Below are positions 32,377-44,076 of a stretch of 64,000 nucleotides of DNA, piece after piece. The position numbers and the translations under genes are program-made. The DNA is taken from assembly GCF_003008515.1 (NCBI RefSeq), contig NZ_CP027668.1:2955001-3019000 (forward strand), in the 5' to 3' direction. The stretch comes from Phreatobacter cathodiphilus (lineage in GTDB: Bacteria > Pseudomonadota > Alphaproteobacteria > Rhizobiales > Phreatobacteraceae). The notes below the pieces were generated by a model. That model searched no databases. It saw nothing but the letters and a program-made list of their open reading frames with translations, and was not told the DNA's origin. Position 1 is the stretch's first letter. Each line of letters begins with the position of its first letter.

Positions 32377-32750
32377 CACGGCCGCGCCAGGTCTGTCGTC
32401 ACCGTCGCGTCCTCACCCGCGACGGCCGAGGGATCGCCCTCGACCGAATCCGAGCCGGTCTCCAGGAAGCCGCGCAGCGCCAGCACCACCACCAGAGCGG
32501 TCATGCCGAAGGAGATGACGATGGCGGTGAGCACGAGGGCCTGCGGCAGCGGATCGGCATAGCCGGCCGCCCCGCTCGCATAAATCGGCGGGCGGTTGAT
32601 GGTCAGGCGGCCGGTGGCGAAGAGGAACAGGTTCACCGCATAGGAGAGGAACACGGTGCCGATGATCACCGGGAAGGTCTGGCGCCGCAGCACCAGATAG
32701 ACGCCGACGGCAGTCAGAAGTCCAATGCCGGATGCGACGAGAACTTCCAT
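32376..32750 (-). CDS. mnhC: Na+/H+ antiporter subunit C
   Basis: NuoK-like subunit of 124 residues with three membrane helices. Typical elements are VYLVLRRQTFPVIIGTVFLSYAVNLFLFATG and DPLPQALVLTAIVISFGMTALVVVLALR. The latter is the most conserved part of MnhC/NuoK and lines the ion path. The C-terminal tail of about 25 residues is acidic and specific to this protein. It starts 1 bp after the stop of mnhA and shares one base with mnhD, so it is tightly embedded in the operon. Confidence 0.94.
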   Translation of the reverse strand: MEVLVASGIGLLTAVGVYLVLRRQTFPVIIGTVFLSYAVNLFLFATGRLTINRPPIYASGAAGYADPLPQALVLTAIVISFGMTALVVVLALRGFLETGSDSVEGDPSAVAGEDATVTTDLARP

Positions 32751-32751
32751 G

Positions 32752-35619
<2,868 letters not shown>

Positions 35620-35770
35620 CGGGCCTGCTCCGGCGGAGCCCCGGCCTTACGATCGATCTGTTCAGCCCCCATCCGGCCCGCCGCTCCCTCTCTTTCCCGA
35701 TCCGCGGCCTCGCCCGGACGGGCGCGGCGCGGACGTCCGCGCGCCGGCCCCCCGGCGCATGAACGGCCTG

Positions 35771-35807
35771 ATTGCCACAAGGGGCCCCCGGGGGTCGTTG
35801 TGGCAAT
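35771..35807 (-). terminator. inverted repeat downstream of gshB, upstream of mnh operon
   Basis: ATTGCCACAA (35771-35780) pairs perfectly with TTGTGGCAAT (35798-35807) around a 17-nt G/C-run loop. It begins 27 bp after the gshB stop in the direction of transcription. No T-run follows on the minus strand. It could end gshB transcripts or act as a regulatory site for mnhA, which starts about 150 bp downstream. Confidence 0.5.
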
Positions 35808-35833
35808 TGGCTGCATGGGGCGATCCGCCGCCT

Positions 35834-36772
35834 TCAGCGACGCTTTTCGATCGCCTCCCAGACGGTCGCCGCGATGTCCGGTCCGCCCAGCCGGCGGATG
35901 GCGCGGATGCCCGTCGGCGCGGTCACGTTGATCTCGGTGAGATTGCCGCCGATCACGTCGATGCCGGCGAGGATGATGCCCTGTGCCTTCAAATCCGGCC
36001 CGATCGTCTCGCAGATCTCGCGCTCGCGGTCGCTGAGCTGTGTCGTCTCCGCCGCGCCGCCGCGCACCATGTTGGAGCGCAGGTCGTCCGCGGCCGGCAC
36101 CCGGTTGACAGCGCCGGCGAAGACGCCGTCGACGAGGATGATGCGCTTGTCGCCGTCGCGCACGGCCGGCAGGTAATGCTGGATCACCCAGGGCTCGCGA
36201 GTCAGCGCGGCGAAGGTGTCGAGGAAGGAGCCGAAATTCTCGTCGCCCTCGCGGATGCGGAACACGCCGGCGCCGCCATGGCCGTAGAGCGGCTTCATGA
36301 CGATGTCGCCCATCTCCTTGCGGAAGGCGCGGATCTCGTCGAAGTCGCGCGTCACCAGCGTCTTCGGCATGAGCTGCGGGAACCGCGTGACGAAGATCTT
36401 CTCCGGCGCGTTGCGCACGCTGGTCGGATCGTTCACCACCAGCGTCTTCGGATGGACGCGCTCGAGGAAATGCGTCGCGGTGATGTAGTGCAGGTCGAAG
36501 GGCGGATCCTGCCGCATGAGGATCACGTCGAACGTATCGAGGCCGACGCGCGCGCCTTCGCCGAGGGTGAAGTGGTCGCCCTCGACGTCGCGCACCTCAA
36601 GCGGATAGGCGAGCGCCGAGGGCACGCCGTCGCGCATCGCCAGGCTGTCGGGGTGGTAATAGAAGACCTCGTGGCCGCGCCGCTGCGCCTCCAGCATCAG
36701 GGCGAAGCCGGAATCGCCCCGGATCTTGATCGATTCCATCGGGTCGGTCTGGACGGCGACCTTGAGGCTCAT
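35834..36772 (-). CDS. gshB: glutathione synthase
   Basis: ATP-grasp ligase that adds glycine to gamma-glutamylcysteine, the last step of glutathione synthesis. The 312-residue length is standard. It opens [30 protein letters not shown], typical of proteobacterial GshB. Visible ATP-grasp elements are [18 protein letters not shown] (about 157-174) and the metal-binding [20 protein letters not shown] near the C-terminus. A GAAAGGA site precedes the ATG. It is the last gene of the rsmI-yraN-gshB series, 12 bp after yraN. Regulation is not evident. Confidence 0.95.
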   Translation of the reverse strand: MSLKVAVQTDPMESIKIRGDSGFALMLEAQRRGHEVFYYHPDSLAMRDGVPSALAYPLEVRDVEGDHFTLGEGARVGLDTFDVILMRQDPPFDLHYITATHFLERVHPKTLVVNDPTSVRNAPEKIFVTRFPQLMPKTLVTRDFDEIRAFRKEMGDIVMKPLYGHGGAGVFRIREGDENFGSFLDTFAALTREPWVIQHYLPAVRDGDKRIILVDGVFAGAVNRVPAADDLRSNMVRGGAAETTQLSDREREICETIGPDLKAQGIILAGIDVIGGNLTEINVTAPTGIRAIRRLGGPDIAATVWEAIEKRR

Positions 36773-36784
36773 CGGGCATTCCTT

Positions 36785-37162
36785 TCAGACATCGGCGTCG
36801 AACGCCCCCTGTATATGGCGCGGCCAGCCGCCGTGCGATACCAGCATGAGGTCGTAGCGCCGCTCTCCGCCCGCATGGCGGGGATGCCGCGCCAGGAATA
36901 CCTCGGCCGCGCGGGTGATGCGGCGCCGCTGCCCCGCCGACAGGGCCTGCGTGGCGAGGTCGAGCGAGCCCCGCGCCTTGACCTCGACGAAGACGACCGT
37001 GTCGCCGCGCCTGGCTACGATGTCGATTTCGGCGCCCGGTGCCCGCCAGCGCCTGGCGAGGATGCGGTAGCCTTTGGCGAGAAGCAGGACGAGGGCGGCC
37101 GTCTCGGCGATGCGCCCGCGGCCCCAGGCGGCCGAGCGCCGCGGATCGGCCTCCCGCCTCAC
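36785..37162 (-). CDS. YraN family (UPF0102) endonuclease-fold protein
   Basis: A 125-residue protein with a predicted restriction-endonuclease-like fold. The signature is GAEIDIVARRGDTVVFVEVKARG (about 43-65), whose Asp, Glu and Lys resemble a nuclease active site of E-x-K type. GRIAETAALVLLLAKGYRILARRWR precedes it. The family's cellular role is not settled. The ATG overlaps the rsmI stop by 4 bp, and gshB follows closely; this three-gene order is common in Alphaproteobacteria. Confidence 0.9.
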   Translation of the reverse strand: MRREADPRRSAAWGRGRIAETAALVLLLAKGYRILARRWRAPGAEIDIVARRGDTVVFVEVKARGSLDLATQALSAGQRRRITRAAEVFLARHPRHAGGERRYDLMLVSHGGWPRHIQGAFDADV

Positions 37163-38070
37163 CCCTCCTCCTTCGCCAGCAGCAGCGCCCGCTGGTAGAG
37201 GTCGCGTCGGGGCAGGCCGGTGGCCGACGCCACCGCCGCCGCGGCGTCCTTCACCGATTTCTCGGCCAGCGCCGCGCGCAGCAGGGCCTCGATATCCGTC
37301 TCCGCCGGCGGCGGCGCCTCGCCCGGTGGCCCGACCACCAGCACGATCTCCCCCTTCGGGTCAGCCTCGCCGGCATAGGCGTCGGCCAGGGCCGCGAGCG
37401 AGCCGCGCCGCACCTCCTCGTGCAGCTTGGTGAGCTCCCGGCACACCGCCGCCGGTCTGTCGCCGAGCACCGCCGCGAGATCGACCAGCGACGCGGCGAG
37501 GCGCGGTCCCGTCTCGAAGAAGACCAGCGATCCCGGCACCGCGGCGAGCGCGCTCGCCCGGGCCCGGCGCCCCGTCGTCTTCGGCGGCAGGAAGCCGGCG
37601 AAGAAGAAGGCGTCGGTCGGCAGCCCCGCCACCACCAGCGCCGCCATGACGGCGGAGGGCCCCGGAACGGGAACGACGCGGTGGCCGGCCTCGCGCGCCG
37701 CCTCCACCAGCTTGAAGCCGGGATCGGAGACGAGCGGCGTTCCCGCGTCCGAAACCAGCGCCACCGATTCGCCGGCGGCGAGCCGCTCGAGCAGCTTCGG
37801 GCGCATCTCCGCGGCATTGTGCTCGTGATAGGGGACGAGTTTGGCGGTCAGGCCGAAATGGTCGACGAGCCGGCGGGTCACGCGGCTGTCCTCGCAGGCG
37901 ACGAGCGACGCCGCCGCCAGCGTCTCAACGGCCCGCACTGTCATGTCGCGCAGATTGCCGATGGGCGTCGCGACCACGTGCAGGCCCGGCTCCAGCGGCC
38001 GGGCGAGAAAGCGTGTCCCGCCGAGGACATAGTGCCGGTCGGGCGGCTTCGGCGCGGGAATATCGGTCAT
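37159..38070 (-). CDS. rsmI: 16S rRNA (cytidine(1402)-2'-O)-methyltransferase RsmI
   Basis: S-adenosylmethionine-dependent enzyme that methylates the ribose of C1402 in the decoding centre of 16S rRNA. The 303-residue protein has the tetrapyrrole-methylase fold: LHVVATPIGNLRDMTVRAVETL near the N-terminus, CEDSRVTRRLVDHF, and the SAM loop LVSDAGTPLVSDPGFKLV with PVPGPSAVMAAL. The open frame runs far upstream, but MTDIPAPKPPDRHYVLGG at 38070 is the sensible start. It is divergent from the LpoA-like gene and translationally coupled to yraN. Confidence 0.94.
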   Translation of the reverse strand: MTDIPAPKPPDRHYVLGGTRFLARPLEPGLHVVATPIGNLRDMTVRAVETLAAASLVACEDSRVTRRLVDHFGLTAKLVPYHEHNAAEMRPKLLERLAAGESVALVSDAGTPLVSDPGFKLVEAAREAGHRVVPVPGPSAVMAALVVAGLPTDAFFFAGFLPPKTTGRRARASALAAVPGSLVFFETGPRLAASLVDLAAVLGDRPAAVCRELTKLHEEVRRGSLAALADAYAGEADPKGEIVLVVGPPGEAPPPAETDIEALLRAALAEKSVKDAAAAVASATGLPRRDLYQRALLLAKEEG

Positions 38071-38187
38071 GGGCAGGTCTCTTTCGGCGACCATAGGCGC
38101 TGGTCCCGTCCCGCGTCCATGCCCGCCGCCATAGGCCTCGCAGGCCCGCCTGTTGCCGGAGAGCCACGCAAAAGCCGCCCTTGTGGT

Positions 38188-38216
38188 TTGACCTCGGCCC
38201 TCGCTCACGGCTATTC
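38188..38216 (+). promoter_or_regulatory. sigma-70-type promoter of the LpoA-like gene
   Basis: TTGACC at 38188-38193 and CTATTC at 38211-38216, separated by exactly 17 bp, a good match to alphaproteobacterial housekeeping promoters. Transcription would start near 38223, leaving a leader of roughly 40 nt before the ATG at 38261. Confidence 0.6.
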
Positions 38217-38260
38217 CGGTGCACAGGGCGGGCATCCAGGGCATGTGGAGGCGATCGGAC

Positions 38261-39454
38261 ATGGCGGAAGCGGCGACACGGCGCGGTGAACTCGCGCGCG
38301 GCACGACCCTGCGCGGCCTTCTGGTCGGCGCGGCGGCCCTGGCCCTGGCGGCCTGTTCGGGCGCCGCCATCCAGGGCCCCGGCCCATCGGCCGGTCCTGC
38401 TCCGACGGCTCCCGCCGCACCGGGCTCCACCATCGGCACCGGCTCCGTGAAGGTCGCCCTGCTGCTGCCGCTGTCGGCGGGCGGCGCCGCCGGCAACACC
38501 GCCACCGTCCTGCGCAACGCCGCGGAGATGGCGGTCGCGGAGTTCCAGGGCCCCGACATCACCATTCTCGTCAAGGACGACGGCGGCACCGCCGCCGGCG
38601 CCCAGGCGGCGGCTCAGGCTGCCATCCAGGAAGGCGCCGAGCTCATCCTCGGCCCGCTGCTCGCCGAATCCGTCCGCGGTGCGGCGGCGGTGGCCCGCCC
38701 CGCCGGCAAGCCGATGATCGCCTATTCCACCGACACCAGCGTCGCCACCCGCGGCGTCTATCTCATGAGCTTCACGCCGCAGAACACGGTGGACCGCATC
38801 GTCCAGCACGCCACCCAGGCGGGCAAGCGCTCCTATGCCGCCTTCATCCCCGACTCGGCCTTCGGCCAGGTGGTGCAGGGCGCCTTCCAGGAGGCCGTCA
38901 GCCGCGCCGGCGGCCGCGTGGTCGCCATCGAGAAGTTCCCGCTCGAGGCCAGCGGCATCGGCGCCGCGGCCTCGCGCCTCTCCGGCATCGCCGGCCAGAT
39001 CGACGCGATCTTCGTCCCCGATCCCTATGATGGCGCGGCGATCCAGGCGCTCTCCACCGCCGGCATCGACACCCGCCGCGTCCAGGTTCTCGGCGTCGGC
39101 CCCTGGGTCGGCAACACCGCCGCCGCCCGCGCCGCGCCGACGGCCCTCTATGCCGCGCCCGACGAGGCGGGTTTCCGCTCCTTCTCCGAGCGCTATCGCG
39201 CCCGTTTCGGCCAGGACCCGGCGCGCATCGCCTCGCTTACCTACGACTCGGTCTCGCTGATCGCCGCCCTGGTGCGCACCCAGGGCTCGCAGCGCTTCTC
39301 CGAAACCATCCTCACCAACTCTTCGGGCTTCAACGGCGTCGACGGCCTCTTCCGCTTCCGCGCCGACGGCACGCCGCAGCGCGGCCTCGCCGTCATCCAG
39401 GCCGGCGGCCGCGTCGTCAGCCCGGCTCCGCGCACCTTCTCCGGCGGCTCGTGA
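38261..39454 (+). CDS. LpoA-like penicillin-binding protein activator lipoprotein
   Basis: A 397-residue outer-membrane or periplasmic lipoprotein. A signal sequence ends in the lipobox LAAC at about residues 29-32, followed by an Ala/Pro/Gly-rich linker. A two-lobed periplasmic-binding-type domain begins VKVALLLPLSAGGAAGN. Relatives in E. coli (LpoA) activate penicillin-binding protein 1A. The chromosomal position next to rsmI and yraN is the same as for lpoA (yraM) elsewhere, which supports the name. I use the ATG at 38261 because GGAGG lies 9 nt upstream; in-frame GTG and ATG codons further up lack this. A strong terminator follows. Confidence 0.8.
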   Translation: MAEAATRRGELARGTTLRGLLVGAAALALAACSGAAIQGPGPSAGPAPTAPAAPGSTIGTGSVKVALLLPLSAGGAAGNTATVLRNAAEMAVAEFQGPDITILVKDDGGTAAGAQAAAQAAIQEGAELILGPLLAESVRGAAAVARPAGKPMIAYSTDTSVATRGVYLMSFTPQNTVDRIVQHATQAGKRSYAAFIPDSAFGQVVQGAFQEAVSRAGGRVVAIEKFPLEASGIGAAASRLSGIAGQIDAIFVPDPYDGAAIQALSTAGIDTRRVQVLGVGPWVGNTAAARAAPTALYAAPDEAGFRSFSERYRARFGQDPARIASLTYDSVSLIAALVRTQGSQRFSETILTNSSGFNGVDGLFRFRADGTPQRGLAVIQAGGRVVSPAPRTFSGGS

Positions 39455-39483
39455 CGGCAGGCGTCCCGCCAAACTCATGACGG

Positions 39484-39511
39484 AAAAGGCCGGCGCGAAG
39501 CCGGCCTTTTT
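39484..39511. terminator. strong bidirectional intrinsic terminator
   Basis: AAAAGGCCGGC (39484-39494), loop GCGAA, GCCGGCCTTTTT (39500-39511). It is GC-rich with T-runs in both directions and sits between the convergent LpoA-like and chrA genes. It is the clearest terminator in the window. Confidence 0.92.
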
Positions 39512-39533
39512 CTGTGTCGGCGGCGAGGCGCCT

Positions 39534-40853
39534 TCACCCGAGGGTGAGCTTCACCGCGACGCCGAGCGCCGCCATCACCGCGATCAGCGGCAGCAGGCCG
39601 AGCTTCAGGCGGAAGGCGAGGACGAAGGCGATGACGGCGAGGGCCGCCGCCTTCCAGTCGAGCGCCAGGGGATCGAAGGTCGGCACCCGCACCGGGCCGA
39701 AGGCGAAGCTGCCGACCGCGCCGAAGAACACGTGCAGGCCGAACCAGATGGCGAGATAGAGGATGACACCGACCACCGCCGCGGTGATGCCCTTGAGGGC
39801 GCCGGCGAGCAGGCGGTTGTGCCTGAGGTCCTCGACGAAGGGCGCGCCTGCGAAGATGAACAGGAAGGACGGCGCGAAGGTCACCCATGTCGTCACCGCC
39901 GCGCCGAGAATGGCCGCAACCATCGGCGAGAAGGGATCGGGCGCGCGGAAAGCGGCGAGGAAGCCGACGAACTGCGTCACCAGGATCGTCGGTCCGGGCT
40001 TGGTCTCGGCGAGGCCGAGGCCGTCGGCCATTTCCACCGCCGTGACCCAGCCCTTCTGCTCGACCGCCGCCTGGGCGAGCCAGACCAGCAGCGCATAGGC
40101 GCCGCCGAAGGTGACGACGGCGAGCTGCGAGAAGAAGATGCCGATCTGGGTGAGGATGTGCCCCGGCCCGAGAAGCAGCGCGGCGAGCGCGACCGGCGCC
40201 CACCAGACCGCCCCCCAGACGAGCGTGTTGCCGAGGAGCGCCGCATAGCGGCCGGGCGCCGGCCTCGCCGGGGGGGCCGCCTCCTCGGGCGGCGGCAGCA
40301 GCAGCGCGCCGAGCCCCGCCGCGGCGAGGACGATCAGCGGATAGGGCACCTGGAAGAGCAGGATGGCGAAGAGCGAGCCTGCCATGATCGCCTTCAGCAC
40401 CGGCGCGTCGCCCACCCGCTTCGCCATCTTGATCACGGCCTGGACGACGATGACCAGCACGGCCGCCTTGATGCCGAAGAAGATGCCGTCGACCACCGGC
40501 AGGCCGCGGGCGGTGACGTAGAGCATCGACATGGCGAGGACGATGAGAGCCCCCGGCAGGACGAAGAGCAGCCCCGCCGTCAGGCCGCCGCGCACCCCGT
40601 GCAGCAGCCAGCCGATATAGGTGGCGAGTTGCTGGGCCTCGGGCCCCGGCAGCAGCGTGCAGTAGTTCAGCGCATGAAGGAAGCGCTTCTCGTCGAGCCA
40701 TTTCTTCTCCTCGACGATGATCGTGTGCAGCATGGCGATCTGCCCCGCCGCCCCGCCGAAGGAGAGAAGGCCGACCCGCACCCAGACGGCGAGCGCTTCG
40801 GCGAAAGGCACGGCGACGGGCCGGTCCGTGGCGGTCGGGTCGAGGGCGGTCAT
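39534..40853 (-). CDS. chrA: chromate efflux transporter ChrA
   Basis: Member of the CHR family, 439 residues, the long bidomain type with two homologous halves. Each half carries the family signature: VGLLSFGGAAGQIAMLHTIIVEEKKWLDEKRF and YCTLLPGPEAQQLATYIG in the first, VTFGGAYALLVWLAQ and KPGPTILVTQFVGFLAA in the second. About ten membrane helices are expected. It exports chromate using the proton motive force, giving Cr(VI) resistance; some homologues also carry sulfate. The ATG at 40853 overlaps the stop of the upstream ChrB/rhodanese gene (ATGA), so both proteins are made together. Confidence 0.92.
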   Translation of the reverse strand: MTALDPTATDRPVAVPFAEALAVWVRVGLLSFGGAAGQIAMLHTIIVEEKKWLDEKRFLHALNYCTLLPGPEAQQLATYIGWLLHGVRGGLTAGLLFVLPGALIVLAMSMLYVTARGLPVVDGIFFGIKAAVLVIVVQAVIKMAKRVGDAPVLKAIMAGSLFAILLFQVPYPLIVLAAAGLGALLLPPPEEAAPPARPAPGRYAALLGNTLVWGAVWWAPVALAALLLGPGHILTQIGIFFSQLAVVTFGGAYALLVWLAQAAVEQKGWVTAVEMADGLGLAETKPGPTILVTQFVGFLAAFRAPDPFSPMVAAILGAAVTTWVTFAPSFLFIFAGAPFVEDLRHNRLLAGALKGITAAVVGVILYLAIWFGLHVFFGAVGSFAFGPVRVPTFDPLALDWKAAALAVIAFVLAFRLKLGLLPLIAVMAALGVAVKLTLG

Positions 40854-41665
40854 GAGCGATGTGTCCAGTTGTGGGTTTCCGTGCGAGCACCCGTCACCCA
40901 AGCGTAAAGCCCATCGAGCATGACGAACCCATGACGAAGCATGGCGGCATCGTCGTCACCCGACAACACCGACAGGCCGAGCGAGACGGCAAGGAAGCCC
41001 GCCGCCTGCGGGCTGGAGCCGAGGTCGCCGGTATCGGCGGCGCGAATGATCGTCGCCATGGACTGCAAGGGCGGAAACCCGTCGAGCCCCACGGCATCGA
41101 GAAGCGTGTCGAAGGAACAGCGATCTCCGTCATGCTCGATCGGCGCCCCGGGCGTGTCGAAGGCGATCCCGGCGGACTCCTTCGCGACCGCCAGCACCTG
41201 GTCCGGCTCGACGAAGAAAATGACGGCGCCGGGATCGATGAAACGGCGGATCAGCCAGGGGCATGCGACCCGGTCGATCTTCGGACGACGCCGCGTCACC
41301 CATGTTCGGCCATAGCCTCCCCAGACATCGGCGGCCTGGCGGGGCACCATGGGATACCCGGCCGCGGCATAGGCCATCGACCCGCCTTCGAGGACCCTGG
41401 CGGCGATACCGATCGCCCGAAGCTCGGCGGCGGCGCGCTGGCTGCGGTTGTGCCCGGCCTTGCAGGCCACGACCACGGCGCGCGACGGATCGATCATCTG
41501 CGCGATGGCCGCGCCCGACGGATCGTCGGACCACCGTGATGCCGGCAGATCGGGCTGCACGGCACGGATCTCGGCTGCCCGGACGTCGATGACCTGCGGC
41601 CATGAGGGACCGCCGAGCAAAGCCGCGAGTTCATCCGGTCCGATGAAGAATGATGGTGCCGACAT
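40850..41665 (-). CDS. rhodanese-ChrB fusion chromate resistance protein
   Basis: A 271-residue protein with two parts. Residues 1-110 form a rhodanese domain with active-site Cys68 in CKAGHNRSQRAA. Residues about 125-265 match the ChrB C-terminal domain, including RPKIDRVACPWLIRRFIDPGAVIFFVEPDQV. ChrB is a chromate-responsive factor in other bacteria; rhodaneses transfer sulfur or reduce oxyanions through the catalytic Cys. The ATG at 41665 has GGGAGG 7 nt upstream; the frame extends beyond it but without domain content. It overlaps chrA by 4 bp. Fusion suggests thiol chemistry coupled to chromate sensing or detoxification, which is inference. Confidence 0.85.
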   Translation of the reverse strand: MSAPSFFIGPDELAALLGGPSWPQVIDVRAAEIRAVQPDLPASRWSDDPSGAAIAQMIDPSRAVVVACKAGHNRSQRAAAELRAIGIAARVLEGGSMAYAAAGYPMVPRQAADVWGGYGRTWVTRRRPKIDRVACPWLIRRFIDPGAVIFFVEPDQVLAVAKESAGIAFDTPGAPIEHDGDRCSFDTLLDAVGLDGFPPLQSMATIIRAADTGDLGSSPQAAGFLAVSLGLSVLSGDDDAAMLRHGFVMLDGLYAWVTGARTETHNWTHRS

Positions 41666-41855
41666 AGCAGGACCTCCCACCGCGGATGCGGTCTGGAGGC
41701 GGTGCTTGGGCCGCCGCAGCAGCCTCGCGGGGCGACCGCCGTCGGCCCCGTCTGTTCTGTGTAGGGCCGAGGTGGCACGTCGCGCAAGCCCTCCGCACGG
41801 CTCCCATGCGGGTGGGAGGAGACGCTGGCCGCTCAAATCGGCTAGTGCTCCTCGG

Positions 41856-42797
41856 ATGGCAACAGATGGACAGATGGCGCCCCCTGCGGGCGACGAGGCC
41901 GCGGCGGAAAACCGGGCCGCCGCCGCCGCCCGGGCGCGCCTCAAGGGCATCGGCCTCATGTGCGCGGCGCTCGCCTGTTTCGCCTGCCTCGACGCGCTCG
42001 CCAAATGGCTCGGCACGCAGATGGACCCGATGCAGGTGGTGTGGGCCCGCTACACGGCGGCCCTGGCGATGATCCTCATCATCTTCAATCCCATCCGCAA
42101 TCCCGGTGTCTTCGTCACCCGTCGCCCGTGGATCCAGGCGATCCGGTCGGCGCTGCTGTTCGGGTCGACGGCCTTCAACTTCATCGCGCTGCAATATCTG
42201 CAGCTCGACCAGACCGTCTCCATCATGTTCGCGACGCCCTTCATCGTCGCCATCCTGTCGGGCCCCTTCCTGGGCGAGTGGATCGGCATGCGCCGCTGGA
42301 TCGCCGTCATCGTCGGTTTCCTCGGCGTGCTGGTGGTCACCCGCCCCTGGAGCGCCGACCTGCACTGGGCCATGCTGCTCACCTTCGCCGGCACCTGGGT
42401 CTACGCGCTCTACAACATCCTGACCCGCATGCTGGCCGGCCATGATTCCGCAGCCACCACATCCATCTATTCCGTCGCCTTCGGCGCCGCGGTGGCGACC
42501 ATTCTCGTGCCCTTCATCTGGACGACACCGCCGACGCTGGGCGCGGTCGCCGGCATGATCGCCATCGGCGCCTTCGGCGCTTTCGGCCACTGGCTGCTCA
42601 TCGTCGCCCACGGCTATGCGCCGCCGGGTATCCTCGCGCCCTTCATCTACACGCAGATCGTCTGGATGACGGCCCTCGGCTGGCTCGTCTTCGCCCAGGT
42701 GCCCGCGGCCAACACCCTCGCCGGCGCCGCCATCGTCATCGCATCCGGGCTCTATCTCCTCTACCGCGAGCGGGTCGTCGCCCGCGGCGGGCGCTGA
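41856..42797 (+). CDS. DMT family (EamA) transporter
   Basis: A 313-residue inner-membrane protein with ten predicted helices in two EamA repeats (about 30-165 and 175-305). Characteristic stretches are GIGLMCAALACFACLDALAKW at the start of repeat one and LAPFIYTQIVWMTALGWLVFAQVPAANTLAGAAIVIASGLYLLYRE at the end of repeat two. Members export metabolites or drugs; the substrate here cannot be predicted. I start at the ATG at 41856, because upstream codons in the same frame are Arg/Ala-rich and unlike the family. It is a single gene, divergent from the chromate pair. Confidence 0.87.
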   Translation: MATDGQMAPPAGDEAAAENRAAAAARARLKGIGLMCAALACFACLDALAKWLGTQMDPMQVVWARYTAALAMILIIFNPIRNPGVFVTRRPWIQAIRSALLFGSTAFNFIALQYLQLDQTVSIMFATPFIVAILSGPFLGEWIGMRRWIAVIVGFLGVLVVTRPWSADLHWAMLLTFAGTWVYALYNILTRMLAGHDSAATTSIYSVAFGAAVATILVPFIWTTPPTLGAVAGMIAIGAFGAFGHWLLIVAHGYAPPGILAPFIYTQIVWMTALGWLVFAQVPAANTLAGAAIVIASGLYLLYRERVVARGGR

Positions 42798-42904
42798 CCT
42801 GACCCTGCGTCAATACGCCGCATAGGGCCTTACCCCCGCGCAACGGACACTGCCCCGACGTCGGGCTCCGCGCCCGGTGAATTCGGTCGAGCGAGCCGCG
42901 GGGG

Positions 42905-43552
42905 ATGGCGGTCATGCGGACGGACACGGACAGGTGCGGCGACCTCTTCATCGTGGATGACGATGCCCCGGTGCGCGAGGGTCTTTCCATCGTCTTCGAA
43001 CAGGCCGGCTATCGCGTCGCCGCTTTCGCCGATGCAGCCTCGCTGTTCATCGCCATGCAGCAGCGCCACCCCGACGCCATCCTTCTCGACGTCTGCCTGC
43101 CCGGCGTCGGCGGCGTGGAGGTTCTGCGCCAGATCTCGCTCCGCCGCTTCGAGGGGCCCGTGGTGATGATGTCCGGCCGCGCCGACATTCCCATGGCCGT
43201 GGCGGTGATCCGGGCGGGCGCGGCCGACCTGGTGGAAAAGCCGGTCGACGCCGAACACATCCTCCGGCACGTGGGTGACGCCCTTGCCGGACACGCCCGC
43301 CGCGCGGCGGAGCGGGCCGATCCCGTCTCGGCCCTCGGCCCGGGCGGGGCGAGCCTGCTGACCCCGCGCGAGCGCGACGTTCTGCAGGAACTGGTGCGCG
43401 GCGCCTCCAACAAGGAAGCCGGCCGCAGCCTCGGCATCAGTCCGCGCACCATCGAGGTGCACCGCGCCCGCATCATGGAAAAGCTCGGCGCCCGCAACGC
43501 CGCCGACCTCGTCCGCGTCATCTACGACGAGCGTCGCCACGACGCCCGCTGA
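42905..43552 (+). CDS. FixJ-type two-component response regulator
   Basis: A 215-residue regulator with a receiver domain (about 12-125) and a LuxR-type helix-turn-helix (about 148-210). The receiver keeps the acidic cluster at 18-20, phospho-acceptor Asp62 in LLDVCLP, and the Lys in VEKPVD. The output domain reads LTPRERDVLQELVRGASNKEAGRSLGISPRTIEVHRARIMEKL. FixJ-like proteins activate transcription when phosphorylated by a PAS-containing kinase, but no kinase gene is adjacent. A second ATG three codons in is possible. Targets are unknown. Confidence 0.9.
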   Translation: MAVMRTDTDRCGDLFIVDDDAPVREGLSIVFEQAGYRVAAFADAASLFIAMQQRHPDAILLDVCLPGVGGVEVLRQISLRRFEGPVVMMSGRADIPMAVAVIRAGAADLVEKPVDAEHILRHVGDALAGHARRAAERADPVSALGPGGASLLTPRERDVLQELVRGASNKEAGRSLGISPRTIEVHRARIMEKLGARNAADLVRVIYDERRHDAR

Positions 43553-43677
43553 AAACCGACAGGCGCGGCCCTCCGCGCCTGGCTGCGAGTGCCTGATCCC
43601 ACCACCGGCGCGGCTGCCGCGGCGAGGGTCCCGCGGCGGCGGACTCCCGTCGCGCCATGGCCGGCGAGAGGACCCCC

Positions 43678-43902
43678 ATGGCGCAGGAGCCCGTCATCTA
43701 TGCCCGCCTCCAGGGCGACGTCCTCGAGGTGGTGACCGACCGGCTGACCCTGCGCAGCGAAACGGGGACGCTGGTCGCCATCGAGGACCATGTCCGCCAG
43801 CTCTTCGCGTGCGTGGCGGAGATCCGCGTCATGACGCTCGACGAGGCGCCATGGTCGCTGGCGCAGCATGTCATCGCCCCGCCGCTCCAGCGGGCGGCCT
43901 GA
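43678..43902 (+). CDS. small hypothetical protein
   Basis: A 74-residue soluble protein, balanced in charge, with no signal peptide and no domain I recognise. The ATG at 43678 has a GAGAGG-like ribosome-binding site about 8 nt upstream; an ATG seven codons earlier is less well placed. It lies between the FixJ-like regulator and the DUF2336 gene on the same strand. Codon usage matches the neighbours (G/C at third positions), supporting that it is coding. Confidence 0.6.
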   Translation: MAQEPVIYARLQGDVLEVVTDRLTLRSETGTLVAIEDHVRQLFACVAEIRVMTLDEAPWSLAQHVIAPPLQRAA

Positions 43903-43956
43903 GCCCTCGCTTGACGAAAAGTGCGGATTTTCGCGCTGTTCATTGCTTTTCACATC

Positions 43957-43973
43957 CCAAATCAGGCATTTGG
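43957..43973. promoter_or_regulatory. AT-rich promoter region with inverted repeat before the DUF2336 gene
   Basis: CCAAAT-CAGGC-ATTTGG lies in an unusually AT-rich stretch (about 43915-43995) that also has TTGACG at 43911 and TATAGT at 43989. Spacing between these does not make one clean promoter. The stretch is the only plausible promoter for the gene at 44077. Confidence 0.35.
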
Positions 43974-44076
43974 TTACACTTGTCCGCCTATAGTGCGGAG
44001 AGAACGGGTTCCGCTGTCGTCTGCGCGGACCGGTACCGTCGCACCCGCGCCGATCGACGCCGCCGAAAGGGCGAAC

